Made by a program: the position numbers and the translations under genes. Shown here in pieces: positions 45,054 to 58,900 of a stretch of DNA of 64,000 nt; position 1 is the stretch's first letter; every line of letters begins with the position of its first letter. The notes under the pieces were generated by a model. That model did no database searches. It was not told the DNA's origin and worked only from the letters and a program-made list of their open reading frames with translations. The DNA lies in NCBI RefSeq assembly GCF_918797505.1, contig NC_092794.1:79397345-79461344 (forward strand), in the 5' to 3' direction. The stretch comes from Bemisia tabaci (lineage: Eukaryota; Arthropoda; Insecta; Hemiptera; Aleyrodidae).

Positions 45054-45465
45054 AAAATTCTAATGAGGTATGTTAATCAGTCAAAAATATTCATACAAAA
45101 ACAACATAATTAGATCTGTGAACAGTACGAATTTTTCCACAAAAAAATTCTGAACAACCTTAATAAATCTAGACAAAATTTTTGAAAAAAATTCTAATGA
45201 GGTATGTTAATCAGTCAAAAATATTCATACAAATACAACATAATGAGATCTGTCAACCGTACGAATTTTTCCACAAAAAAATTTTGAACAACCCTAATAA
45301 ATCTAGACGAAAAATTTGGAAAAAATTCTAATGAGGTATGTTAATCAGTCAAAAATATTCATACAAAAACAACATAGTGAGATCTGTCAGCAGTACGAAT
45401 TTTTCCACAAAAAAATTTTGAACAACCTTAAAAATCTAGACAAAAATTTTGAACAACCTTAAAGC
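45054..45465. repeat. 134-bp tandem repeat, three copies
   Basis: ATTCTAATGAGGTATGTTAA recurs at 45057, 45191 and 45325 with high identity. It is AT-rich and non-coding. Confidence 0.9.
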
Positions 45466-46867
45466 ATACTAAGAACGAACAAAAAAAACAAAAAAACAAT
45501 AGTCACCCATTAAGATAGATTATCACACCTTATTTACCTTTTATTTTGTTTATAAAAAGAAAAAAAATCAAAATTAAACATCTCATTAGACACCACTTCA
45601 AAGGGCACTTAATAAATTGGGCAGTGAAAGCTTGAAATTGATGGATGCAAGTAAAACCAATCAAAATTACTTGTGTCTTCTTGAGGAGCTTCTCTGAAAC
45701 ACATGAAAAAGAAAACAAAGAGGATTAAAGTTTGTCATCGACTTTAAAATGTGTTTCAAGGGCCAACCAGAGTAATGTAATCAATTGGATATGATTTTTT
45801 TCACACAGAAGGGTGCAAATTATTCGTGTCTCGTCAATTTCTGAATAAGTGAGAGAATCGATTTTCTTTCAACTTTGCAGTTATGAACAATTTCCACTCT
45901 TGGTTTTTCGAATTCTGAATTTTTTCCTAGTTCCCAAATAACTCCTCACTTCTCTAGAAGCCTCTTTTCACTATTTTATGACACCCAACTACTATAAGTC
46001 TGCCAACAATTTCAAAACTTCATAAGTTCATTTTCTTCTTTAACTTTCCTCATTTCCAAAATAACCAGTCAAAAATTAAGTAATTTTCGTCATTTTCAAA
46101 ATAACCAGTCAAAAATGAAGTGAGAATACCACAATTAGCCACCGGCATTATAGAAACATTCGTATTAGTTCCGATGCCAACAAAACTCATCCCTTTATAC
46201 CCTGGAATATGTTCAATTAATCCGCTCGATCAGGAAAACCCTCTTATCATGAACAACACAGAAACAATCCGCTGGCCATGTATCAGACCTGTCTCCGTAA
46301 TTATCATTGCCAAACCTGAAAATAACCTACATTTTTCTGCATCATCTGCCTTTCTTTCTTTTAGATTTTAATCTTCATTTTTCTGAAGAGTTGATGGGTT
46401 ACAGACTTACTTCTAAGTAATACATTCCGATCACCTTCCAAATGCCCATCAATTTTCCTTTTTTCGACCTGTGTCACATCTTGACATGCAAAATATCAGT
46501 TTTTTATCATTCATTTCTGCACTTTCTTAAAGTTCTTCAGTTACGAAAGCGTGTACAAGGTGTCTTGAGACAACCTCCTCTTCAAAGAATCAGAAAATCA
46601 TTCCATATGGCTATCTATCAGTCTGAAAAGAATTAAATAATCAAAGCAAGAATTGAACGTATTTCTGCCAAACACAACTATGTCTTTAAGACATGAGCCC
46701 TGAAATCCATAAAAATGTATGTATAACAGTAGTAACAGGCCTCACATCATAATGCACATAGTTCTGTTAGGCAGAAACATGTTCAATTTGTTTTCAGGCA
46801 GAGCAATGAAAGAAAGAAAATCAAGTACCCTTTGCCATGATGATTTGTAATTCTTATTACTCAATAC
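45466..46867. other. Region downstream of the SGNH gene
   Basis: Contains a short direct repeat (AAAATAACCAGTCAAAAAT twice, 46055-46115) and a small MITE (46652-46787). A candidate minus-strand mini-exon at about 45695-45670 (acceptor CATGTGTTTCAG, encoding RSSSRRH) could belong to the SGNH gene but is weak. Confidence 0.45.
46652..46787. mobile_element. Small fold-back MITE, copy 1
   Basis: The ends ATTGAAC..TTTCTGCC are complementary, with internal AACTATGT and ATGCACATAGTT. A relative lies at 50193-50350. It is about 136 bp with no coding capacity. Confidence 0.65.
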
Positions 46868-49800
46868 TCAATTCTGTAACCGCGATTCCATGCAATTGTC
46901 TAAAAATATCTTTAAATTGAGTACCTCACGAAATCTTTTTTCCTTCTCGCCTACTTGGCGGCTGCGTTCGCCCTGTTGAACTATGGTTTGCTGTGGTGGC
47001 GGTGGTGGGGGTGCTGCAACTTGCGGCCAATTGGTTGGCCAATTGGTTGGCCAATTGTTTGGGTAGTATTGAGGGTATTGTGGGTAGTACATGGGCATCC
47101 TGCCATACGCCTGGAAAACAATTAAACAATGAAAATCTGTTGATGTATACATCTTTATCATTCAAATGCAGGAAGTGGTGAAGAGGGCCCTGATGTTTAT
47201 TCAAGTTAGAGTTTAAGATAGTGTCAACGATAGAAATAATTCTCAGGTGAGTACGAACCTTTTCAAACAGAGATTCCCAGACAGACAAGCCTAACGCTTG
47301 CATCCCTCTTTCATTCAGGTGCACAAGATCTTTACCGACACTTCTGGGACTTTGAATGACTTGGAAACCTCTACAAGCCTGTGAAGCGATCCATAAGTTA
47401 GCGATTCTGATTTTCTCGGCCAGTAGAGGTTTCTTCGGGATCGGAGGAATGTCAACAAGGATCACTTGTTTGAAAAGAGGTGCAGCAGTGTTGATCAATC
47501 GATCGTAGTTGGGGTAATCGAATTTACTATTCTTTAAGAAATCGTTAGTTCCCAGAAGAATTACTAAATTCGATGACCCCCAAAACACATCGACTGAGCT
47601 TATGTAACGGAACAATGTTTCCAGACCTCCAGCTATCGTACTTCCTGAGACAGCTAGGTTCACCACACATTGCTTATCAAATAATGCTTTGAAGGAAGCC
47701 GTATTTTGCGTGCGTCGAAAGATACTATCACCCAAGAAAACAATTTTATCCTGAAACAAAGGCGACTTTTCGGCAAACCTGATACTGATAAATTATAACA
47801 TTCAATTTTAAAATGTAGACTTGAATTAGAAATGCTGTCTCGCCCCTTTGGGTAAACAGCTCATCAGAAAAACATCACATCATCCACTTTATGCGAATTT
47901 TACTTATTGACGGGTGAAATTTCTATGGCAAGAGGCATGAATTCTGTGCATTGAGAGCTTTAAATCCAATTTTCAAGATATGATTTGTAAAAGGAAAAAT
48001 ATCAATCAAGAAGTTTTTTCGAAGAGGCAGACACCATGTGTAATAAAGAGAAAAAAATTTAACACACTGTGGAAAGTAATTAGTCCAAAATTAGGAATTT
48101 TACGATACATTCTCTCCTTTTTCTGTCTTCGTGCAAATGACAATTTATTGGGACAGGATCCATGGGGGTCTTGACGTTACCCATTCGTGTGAGAAGGGAT
48201 TCCGTGATTACTTAAAAAATATGAAGGATTTTATTCCTTAAAAACAACTCTTTTAATTTTCTATAAGGCACAATCCCACCTTCATTTTTTCCTCCTTTAC
48301 TTTGAACTTAAGTTCGGAGGGTTGCCGAAGTATATGACTATAATTTTTTTTAAGTCTCTGAGTTCCATCCTCTTATATAGCTGCCATCATTGAGGGGAGA
48401 TGCCTCCTTGATTAATCTTAATATCTTAATAAACCAAAAAATTACCATTGCAGCGGGGGGCAAAACTGAAGGTGGTGGAACTGCTTGTTGAACTGCTTGT
48501 TGAACTGCTTGTTGGACTGCTGGAGCAGTTTCTGTAGTGCTTGCTGGGCCACTTGCATTTTCAGGCTTGAGGATGGCCTTTATTTTCTTATCAGAATGTC
48601 CTTCCGCTGTAAAAAAGTAAAAAGAAAAAAAAAATAATTCATTGCACAGACATGACAGAACCGCCTTATGTGGCTTTCACCACTCATGATAGACAGGTTC
48701 TCGCTGCTTTGAAACCGTAGAATGCTACTTTTCGTACGATGGAAGAAATCCCTCTAAACTAAACGTGGAAACAACTCACAGTCGTACAGGTGAAAAAGGG
48801 CAATTGTCTGCATATGAGAGTCTACAATCTTATCTTAAAATATAACCCTCTTAAAAATTATCAAGAATTTCTTCAATCTTTGCGTTCATTATACTGTTCT
48901 CATTCAAGATCCTGCAACCGTTTAAAACGAATATGTTACTCCTTCTTCATTCCTCCATTTAGACGTTGCCGCCGTTCAAATTCTTGATCCCACTATTGTC
49001 AAAAAGTTTTAGAAATGAGAGACATTGCTTTCAGATTCCACATCTCCTTGCACAGGAGTGGGGGGGGGGGGGGCTGGCGATTTTCATACTTAAATTGTTG
49101 TCAGCACGTTACTACCAGGTTGAGCCGTGCCTTTCTGACTGGTTCTGATAATATTTCTTGCCTTCAAAGTGTTACTCATTGGAAAAGAAATAATAATAAA
49201 AAAACTCGACAGGTAAAAATACACCAATACTATCAAATAAGGATTGCAACAACAACCACTTTGTTCTGAAAGGGAGAATAAACATATTCTTTTATTTTGG
49301 AGCTTACCGATCAAGGAACTAATGATGATTAATGGAACTTCTTCCTCTATATCGAGCTGAATATTTGTGCACCTTTTGAAGTGCTCGTGTGCGGCTTTGT
49401 GTTCCTATAGTAAACACATAACAAAACATCAAACATAGTTGAATAGAAGCCAGGAAAATAAAAAGATCTGAATCATTCTTCCACTTGAAAAACTTACATA
49501 ATCAACTTGGTTTGGGCATTTAAGATTTGAGAAAAGTAGCAAATATGAACTTCCATTCCTCCAAGCAAGATGTTAATCCTCAAAATATCTCTATATTCAC
49601 AGAAACTCTCTTAAGTACAAATGCATTTCTTCGAAATCAATATTTCTGTTCTCTGTGTCATCCTTACTGCTACTAGAGTCAACGCACCGCTCGAGCATTA
49701 TGTATTTGTACCTACTTCCACTGGACGTAACTATGTGCGAGTGAGAAAGAAGGGGTGTCTTAATTACACTTCTCAGGGCGTAAGAGTGAACAGGAATTAT

Positions 49801-50556
49801 TTATGAAGCAGCAGGGATTTCATGGTTTAGTCGTTCTCAGCGCGAGCCCAGTAAGAGCTTCAACTAACAAGCCCTGTCCATGATGCTCTTTCCCCATGGC
49901 CACAGCTCATGAGTCCCACATACAGTTGGCAGATACCTCCATTAAGTGGAAGTATAGACAATCCTGCTTTTCCAATTCCCCAAGAGGAATTAGACGAACT
50001 GTAACAGTATTTCAAATTCAGCTTACCACAAGCAATCCCTGTATTTCTCACTTTCACTAGTTCCGCTCAGTAGAAATTTGTCCAGGTCTCGCCTCTGATT
50101 CATGTGTCACATACTGATACAAGTGGCCAATTTGTTTTATGAGTTGGTTATTGTTGATGTTATTTCAGCGTTTTAAAGTTATCGCTACCAATATGGACAT
50201 ATTTCTGTCGAACGAAACTATGTGCGTTGAGACATTGAACCCTGAGATCCATTCGAATATAATGAACGGCCATGGCCTCATCCGCGCAAGTTATGCATGA
50301 CGGGTCTCACGTCATAATGCACATAGTTCTGTTTGGCAGAAAAGCGTCCATTTATACCTCTATAGAGAACATTTTGCGTCAATTGGACACGACCCATAGC
50401 CTTGGTTACCATGTTGTTAAGCCTGGTACGATTCACAGACTCCCAAGTTCAGACTGCAACTTACGGCAGGATAGTGTTGCACTTGTATACTCTGATAAGA
50501 GAAAATGATTCGAGCATACTTACATCTTCGAACAAAATGTGCTTAAAGCGTCTCAT
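46868..50556 (-). CDS. SGNH/GDSL-type hydrolase with low-complexity flanks, 5 exons
   Basis: Exons: 50556-50524 (MRRFKHILFED), 49404-49308, 48606-48446, 47750-47259, and 47110 to the stop at 46868. All join in phase; donors are GTAAGT-like except 47258 (GTTCGT). Order: charged helical N-terminus (residues 1-65), Pro/Ala with three QQAV repeats (72-97), SGNH domain (98-261), then a Tyr/Pro/NWPT repeat tail. Catalytic residues are Ser106 in FLGDSIF, Asn166 in LLGTND, and Asp238 and His241 in DLVHLNERG. The fold suggests an esterase or lipase-like hydrolase; the substrate is unknown. No signal peptide is seen. If a weak GTACTC donor at 46924 is used, the end differs and an exon farther left is missing. 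Confidence 0.75.
50193..50350. mobile_element. Small fold-back MITE, copy 2
   Basis: Shares AACTATGTGC and the complement ATGCACATAGTTCTG with 46652-46787. It lies in intron 1 of the SGNH gene. Confidence 0.65.
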
Positions 50557-51589
50557 TCTTACACTTCCTCGTCAGACTTCTTTGGAGTTGGACTTAGCAA
50601 ATTACTCACCACATCCACAATCACAAGCACAACTTCGCTAACGCTAACCCTCGGTTTTGGCGCAAATTTAAGTCCGACACTTTTGCCAACACTGTCTCAA
50701 TAATCCTAAGAAATGAAACACTCAACACTGTTCACACACGAAGCGAAACCGAGAAATTCCAGATTAACTATCCCTGAAATTAAAAATTATAATTCAGGCT
50801 GAAATTAGTTAAGCGCACAATTGGTTAAAACATGTGCCTTTTCATCATTTTCCAAAATCGTACTGGTACAAACTTTCATTCCCGCTTCTCATGAGGGCGG
50901 AACTGCTGCTGGCTCGGCTGGGGCCTTGGGGCCTTAGAGAAAAAAAGGAGGTATTTGCATTTCAGGCATCTTGGAATTTGTTTGATGACGTAGGTCGGTA
51001 CCGAGACTTTTATCATCGATTTTCTTGGAAATGGTGTAGTTCATGAAAAAAATTCATTCTACATAAAGTGTTTGAAATTATATCATGAGTTGATTTAACG
51101 GAAAAAATGGGACGTTATGGTCCGTTTTTTATACTTCGAATTCCAGATTTTGCTGATCAGGTTGTACCGACCTACGTCACAGGGTACACAATCCTCAAGA
51201 ATCAAACACGCTGCATTGACGGTCCAACAGTCCAACCTTAGAAGCAAAACAAGCAAAACAATCCGTTTAACCTATAAGAACTAAAGAACGTCTCTTCCTC
51301 TTTCAGTCTCAATGGTTCAATCATTCTTTCCTAACGAATTTACGCCGAGCTGATCCCGTGGCTGAAGTGAAAGTGACATAAAGATCGACCCAGACTTGTT
51401 TATTCAACATTAAATAAAACATTAAATAATAATTTTTCCTACATTTTTTCTTTGCATCCATATATCCGGTCGCACTTGAATTCATTGATATTCTCATGCT
51501 TTTACGCTCCTTCGAGCCTCAGGTTTCACCCAGGAATTGTACTAAATATTTCATTAAAAAATTGCAGCTCATGTCTGTTCCTTGAGTCC
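50557..51589. other. Intergenic region with a relic MITE
   Basis: 50935-51010 matches one arm of the palindrome at 12019-12197 (AGGTATTTGCATTTCAGGC, GATGACGTAGGTCGG). GTACCGACCTACGTCAC recurs inverted at about 51165-51182. Otherwise no feature was seen. Confidence 0.5.
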
Positions 51590-52460
51590 CAGGCTTCGTT
51601 GATAAATCGAAACTAGCAATTCTTTATCGTCGCCCTGGTGGCCCTGTAAGTACCTTGTATTCCTAAGGAAACTCATACCACATTCAATTTCTTGCGCAAC
51701 ATACTTAGTTCTACCTGTCGAGTTTTCAACTCCTTGTAATTACCAAGTTTGCGTAAGGGAAGTGCATGAGTTACCTAACATCTGTCAAACATCCATTTTC
51801 TGGTGGAATCACAAATTGAGAAATCTTCTCTTTGTGTACATCCAGGAGTTTTGAATAAATTTCATAATCTGAAACTTCCATGCACCAAACCTTTTGCTTA
51901 GTTGACTTCTTGATTTCTAGAAGCATTATGTACTAATAAATGTAGAATTTGTCTTACCACTTTTGCCTCCATTTCACAAATCGAGACCTGTTCTCTTTGT
52001 GATACTAAGGATGCCATTTAATTCTTTGTAAGACCTCGAGGACTTGTCAATAAATCGAGCTACCATCTCTTTATTGTCAGGTTAGTCGCCTATTATTAAG
52101 TACATTTTATCTCTAAGGAAACTCGGATCACGTCCAGTTCCTTACGCTACAGAGTTCTACCAGTCGAGTTTTGAATTCCTGGTAATTACTATTTGTACCA
52201 ATAAATGTAGAATATGTATTACCACTTTTGCCTCCATTTCACAAATTGAGACGTGTTCTCTTTGTGCTACTACGGATGCTATTTAATTCTTTCCGAGACG
52301 TCCAGGCCTTGTCAATAAATCGAGCTACCATCTCTTTATTGTCAGGCTAGTGGCCTAATAAGTACATTTTATCTCTTAGGAAACTCGCATCACATCCAAT
52401 TCCTTACGTTACACAGTTCTACGAGTCGAGTTTTGAATTCCTGGTAATTACTCTGTTTGT
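51590..52460. repeat. ~265-bp tandem repeat upstream of the Helitron-like ORF
   Basis: GTCAATAAATCGAGCTACC recurs at 52046 and 52311, and a diverged form at about 51598. Long flanking segments (TTTTGCCTCCATTTCACAAA) repeat too. It may be part of the 5' non-coding region of the transposon that follows. Confidence 0.75.
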
Positions 52461-52975
52461 GTAAGCAAAGTGGACGAGTAAACTTCTGACGAACATCCAC
52501 TTCCTGGCCAGGATGAAAATGGAGAAATCTTCTCTTTGACCCCTTAAAGGAGTTCTGAAGAAATTTCATACTCTGTTTTAAATTATTTCCTACAGGAATT
52601 TGATACTCTGATCCCTTCGTATGCATCCTGTTTTCGCAGTTGAGTTTTAAACTCCCTTGGACCATTTTATTTGCATCAAGGTAGATTTTCAGTGTACTTC
52701 GGCCAGATTTTCACATTTTGGCCACTTCCGAAAAAGAGAATTGTCTTTCTACATTTACTTGATCATTTTATCAAACTCAGGGGAGTTCTTGTCACGGCTT
52801 AAAGTTACCGTTTCATACATTTCTGATATTCTCAACTACTGAAAAAAACGTATCTGATGGTAACGCTAAATTAACTCCCCTAATATTTCTCTCAAGTGAA
52901 CGGATTGTATGGTAACATTATAATTATCTTCCCTGATATTAAATAATTTACGGCTAGGAAATACCGTCCTTCAAA

Positions 52976-55900
52976 ATGGTTCGTAAGAGTTACAAAAGGA
53001 AATTACAACTGAGGAATTCCTCTAAGCAGAGAAAGCATAAAATGAACGGCCTCGGCAGCCCCTCAGAGGAAGGAGACAGTGTCAAAAATCCTGATGAGCT
53101 GAGGCGCGAATTAGATTCCTCAAATGTCAACACTCAAAAACTAAGCAAAATTAGAAAACGAAAATACTACCAAAGGGTTACTAATAATAGTCAAATTAAA
53201 GACGTTTCTTATCATAAATCTGAAGATGGCGAGGTCATTACTTACGAAGTAATTGCACCCTCATCTAATGAACAAAAGAAACCAGATTCTTCTGAAGTTC
53301 TGGAAGAATCATTTTCCAAAGGGATGAAAAGGCGTCATCACCAAACCTTAATTGGAGTGCAGGCTGACGTAGCAAAAATCTCTGTTGAGCAACTGCCTGG
53401 CTGTCCTGTGCGAAAGAGGCTGTCTCTTTCTCCTTTGGAAAAAGATAGACTCCAACAAAGTCAGGATGAAGAGAACAGCTTGTCGCCTCTACCTCCTGTT
53501 ACACCAAGTCTTCCTCAGCAGTCTGACTTTGAGACTGTGTCACAAAGGAACTTTACCAGTTGTTCCTCAGCAGTGGAATCGTGCAGGGCTCATTGTAACT
53601 ATCAAACAACATTTCCTAGCCCGCCCTCTACATCAGAAACTGTTCTCTCACCGGCGGTTGCCTCTAGTCAGTGTAAGGACCGTTCGCATCAAAAGGAAGT
53701 GAGGCGTCGAGTAATTCATTCTAAAACATTGTACCGCAGGAATTTTAACAAAGCTGCATATCGCAAATTGTACAATGAATTTTTGAATGATGAGACCATG
53801 AAAGCGCAACTGGAAGAAAGATTTTCCAGTGCTGCACTGATGAAGCAGAATAAACCACCAGGCAAGCGGGTCCGAAGGAAACATGTCGGTCGCGGCCGAA
53901 AAAAAGATGCCATTTCTTCCAAAAAAAATGGCGCTGATTTTTGTCCTGAGAACCAACCGGTCTCTCCTCCCAACAGAGTAGAAAAAAGGAGTCGCAGGGA
54001 AAGCATAGGTGTCTGTTTGACGAATAGAGACGAGCAAGATATGAATGCATGCGACTCTCACATCGTCTCACCCAACCTTCCAACCGCAGTGAACCCTGCT
54101 TCGACCCGAAAGACAAGAAAACAGCGTTCGGCGCATCGTCACAGACGCAGAACGACGGGGAAACGTTCACTTCTCAGGTCTCGGGTCTCTCGAAGAAACA
54201 TCAACAGACAACAACAGAGAGCAACAGAAGTACACGAGGAGCGGATCTACAACAAAACTCTGCAAAAGTTGAAAGTTTATTCGAGGCGAGATAGATTGAG
54301 AAAGAACGTTTTTCACTTGTTGCATCCGGAAGGTAAAATAATCAAAGATCTCTCCAGTCGTTTCAAAGGTTCTAAAGTCAGTGCGCGAATAGAGGCCAGA
54401 TCCCTCGTCAAATGGTGTATGATACATCGAAAGAGGTTGATCGCTCAATTTCAGAAGATGCACAAAGACTTGACATCCGAGTGCGAAACCCGGCTTCTCG
54501 TCGCTAGGAGCGTCTCGAAAGATACCGATCGCTACGATGCTATGCTCGGTACAAAACTACACACTTCATCAACAGAAGGCTATTTTCATGAGATCAACTA
54601 CAAAACAGCAGATTCTGCTCGTTCACCTCTCAGCGTCCAAGACGGAAAAGCAATGAATGTATTCTTGTACTGGGAGCGGCACAAGAAAAGTTACGCATGG
54701 TCTTGCGACACAGTCTGTAAGTTGGACGAGGCCACTTTGACACATGAGGTGGAAAAAATTCTCACCACTCTCAGTCGCACTGTCGTCCTGAGATATATGG
54801 TCCACTTTCTTCTCACCATGAAGGACTGCGGTAACAGCGTTTGCCGTGATGCTGTTCAGTCGGGGCATACATTGCCTTGCAGGGAGGAAAATGGCAACGG
54901 AGCCCCGTTTGTTTTTCTAGAGAATCACATGCCTCATTTCCCCAAGTTGCGGTCCATTGTACGTCAGCTGCAAGCTTTGAAGCGAGCCTTGACCAAAATA
55001 GATGAGCTGGACCACGCTCTGTACAGTGGAGACGTGACAATGCTCACCACCGTAGCTGAGGCTGCCAAGTTGAAAGGCGGAGAGTTCAATTTAGGCACCA
55101 AACATTTTCCATCGGAGGATGCCATCAGGAGCACGTATATCGAAAGTTTCAAGGCTTATGAACGGACAATTCAGGACCTTCCCCTCGATTCTTGCTTCAG
55201 TTGCGATAGAATTCTTTTTCGGAGAAGTTTGAGAAAGGTCAGCAACATCAAGCAAATAAACAATCAAACTTGGGACGAAATATACGCTCATGCCATCGCT
55301 CGCGATGCCTGCGTCGAGTTCATCTGCGAGTACTGTCAGAAGAAAATTAAAGCTAATAAAGTTCCTCCTATTGCTATCATCAACAAGATGGAGGCTTTTC
55401 AGGCCCCACCGGAGATAGCAGATCTGAACACCTTCGAAAAAATGTTCATACAGCTCGTCAAAGCGTTCCAGGTCGTCGTGAAGGCCGGCACTGTCATGAA
55501 CAAGCGGATACCTACCGTGAACTTGAACTCTAAGGTGATCGGCAGAACGTTCCATCTCCCTTTGCCCCTTGAAGCGAACTTAGGCAGAGTTCTTCAATCG
55601 GACCGCACAGTATTACCGAACCAAGATTTGTACATACTGGTCCGAGGATTGCCGACAAAGAACAGGAAAATCTGGGAATCAGTAGTAAATTTTAACAAAG
55701 TAATCAGAGCGCTGCGCTGGTTAAAAGAGAACAATTCTCTGTACGAGAAATTACAGCTGCCAGAATCAGTTCAGGATCTGATGAGTTACATTCCTGACAC
55801 AGATATAGCCCCAGAAGGAGGGCAATCAGACCCTGATGAGCCGGATACAGATCCCGATGAGCCGGATACGGATCCCGATGAGCCGGATACGGATCCCGAT

Positions 55901-58900
55901 GAGCCTGATACGGATCCCGATGAGCCGGATGCCGCCTTTGAGGAGCCAACGAGTTGTCCTGATGGTCAGCAAACTGCGGAAAATCCAAGACAATCAAATA
56001 CTGTAACATCCCATCCTCGAACTGATTCAAATTCCGACAGTCACCGACAAGGAATTACTCGGCAGGTAGAAATTGATTCCGACGTGAGACAATTCCACGA
56101 GGCTTCACCTATTTTAGACCCTTTCGGTGATACCGTCTTGCGAGAACAAAATTCACCAGCTAGGCATTCTCCTGTTAGTCATGTACTTCCTCAGCCAGAG
56201 ACTCACGATCCCGCCATGGAAACAGATAAGGCCGTTGAAAATAATGTCAACTCAGGCCCGGAAGGTGGATGCGTCCAGATTCCAGTTGATTCGTATGTTG
56301 CCTGTGACGAAATGATCATTTCCAATGACGAGGAAGCTTCGAAGAGAGATCGTGAGCCTGTGGTTGGTACAGCCGCTCCTCCTGAAAGACTTACAAGGTC
56401 CGACCCTGATCAGAACGATTCTCTTTCGCGGTGTCAGCAGATTGCCGCAATGTTGACTCAACGTGACAAGGAAGATGAGTTTTACGCACCTTACACCATA
56501 TTTCCTGTCTACGAGAAACGAGAGAACAGGCTCGCGAAAGATATGTTCCAATTGCTGAAAGTTCAGGAGTCGAGTCTGGACTCAAGAACTAATAAACTGG
56601 ACGCAATGTGTTTTCCTGATCTGTACCCGTACGGGAAGAACTCTTTCCACGAGGACAGAGAGGTCCCTGTGCAGTTTACAGATTTCGTTAAATCCAGGCT
56701 TCTCCTTCGTCAACCGCAGTTCCGTAAAAACATACAATACCTGTTTTACTGCTTGAATCAGGCGACTAATCGGCAGCTGGCTGCAGGTATTTACCAGGTG
56801 CTCAACACTACCCGTCACACTACAACAGCTGCTGAATTTCTCGATTCCGTGGCCGCAGGAGAATTTGAGAAGGATCTATCCAGTGTCTTTCAGCGAGTCA
56901 GGAATACCGAAGAGTACTGGAAGAGACCTAGGAGCCAAATTCTGTCGATGATCGACGCTTACGGGCCTGCAACTTTCTTCTTCACCTACGCTCCTGCTGA
57001 CTATGATGACAAAGAGCTGGAAGCATATTTAAAGGAACTGGAAGGCACTGCAGCGGAGGGAAAATCATTACCAACCCTTATCGCTTCCGAACCCTTATCC
57101 GTTTCACGTTTCTATGCCCAAAAACACAAAGCAATGTTGGATTTTTTGACAGTACCCGGCGGGGGACCGCTGGGAATTGTCGAGCATTACACCGTACGCC
57201 TAGAATACCAAGGTAGAGGCACCCCACATTATCACTGTCTCCTGTGGGTGAAAGACGCGCCAGTGCTGGGTAAAGCGTGCAGTGAAGATGTCGTTAAATT
57301 CATTCAGGATCGGATAACGTGCTCCATACCTGACAAAAAAACTTTTCCCACAATATACGACAGGGTAATGAAGTATCAACAGCACAAATGTAACAGTTAC
57401 TGTATGAGGCCCAAAAAGACAAAAACTGGAATTAAGAAAGTTTGCCGCTTTGATTTTCCTCGTGCGATAACGAAGGAATTCATCTTGCGCGACGTTCCTA
57501 CTGCTGTAGCCGGCAGAAGAAACCTGTGCACGAGAACCAGACTGTACGATTTGCCGCGACTCGAAGGTGAGGTACGAGTGAACGATTACAACGCTGCTAT
57601 TCTACTCGTCTGGACCGGAAACATCGACATACAGTACATCGGAGAAACCTCTGCCATAATCGGCAAATATATCTCGAAGTATCAAACCAAAGCAGAGAAG
57701 AGTAATATGACCGACGTATTCGATGACATCAGCAGCACCAGAGGCTTGCCCAGTCGTCTTTGGAACTACGGAGTCAGGGCCCTAGCCAATCGGGAATGCG
57801 GCGCCTTGGAGGCAGCTGATACCTTGCTGAGCACACCCCTCTTCCAAACCGATCCGAACACAACTTTCGTGTTCGTCGATGTCAGTCTTTTCCGCAGTAG
57901 AAAAGTGAAGACCAAGAAGGAGATCGAGCAGTTGCCTCCGGATTCCACCGACGTGTTCTGTCCGTCACTGGTCGACACTCATTATCCGCGGAGACCTGAC
58001 CCAATGGAGACGGTGTGCCTTTACGACTACGCTAGAAGTTGGGATATCATTAATAAAGAACCTACCAGAGACCCGACGGTAGTCTACTATCGCTACGGGG
58101 ACAAATTTGTCCGTCAAAGATCCCGCCCTCACATAGTGCAGCACTACAAGACCGATCCTAAGCAGAGACCGGAGCAATACTTCTACAGTTTGCTCTTGCT
58201 TTTCAAACCGTGGCGAAAGTTGGAGGAACTGAAGTCATCTCATGAAACGTACGCGGAGGCTTTTGACGCGCAGAAAAATGATTTACAAGATGCAATGAAG
58301 TACCATGAGAAACTCTCAGACATTCTTGCCGCTCATGAAGCCGTAACGGAGTTGATCGATGCGAAGTCCAAGCAACTCGGAGATGCACAGCCGGACGATC
58401 AGGACGATCTCCTCGGCCCTGAAGATAATGCCTTCAGGCGTGAAGCAGCGGAGGAAGCAATGGAAGAATTTCACGCTGCAGCCAGGGCTATCACCGAGGA
58501 CTTGTCGGCGTTGGAGTCACAATTGAACACCGATCAACGCAGAGTTTATGAGTTTTTAAAAACTCGACTAACGCACTACGTCCAATGCAAGCCTGACGAC
58601 CCTGACGATGTCCAGAAACCAGTGCGAGGGTTCACTTCCGGCGTTGGCGGAACAGGCAAATCTTTTCTCACTAAATCTCTCATTCTGTGGGTAGCACAAA
58701 ACCTGGGAAAGAAAGTTGCCGTCTGTGCGCCAACTGGAATGGCTGCTTCACATATCAACGGTCAGACGTTGCATGCCCTCCTCCAGTTACCCGTAGAACA
58801 TGGCGATACTTTGAAGTACGCCCGACTTTCCGACACCGTCCTTGAAGTGTTGCGAATTGCGTTGAAGGATGTGGTGCTTCTCATCATCGATGAAATATCG

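Noticed and set aside
53385..54463. ORFs antisense or out of frame to the RepHel ORF
   Set aside because: Shadows of the 2996-codon reading frame, without their own motifs.
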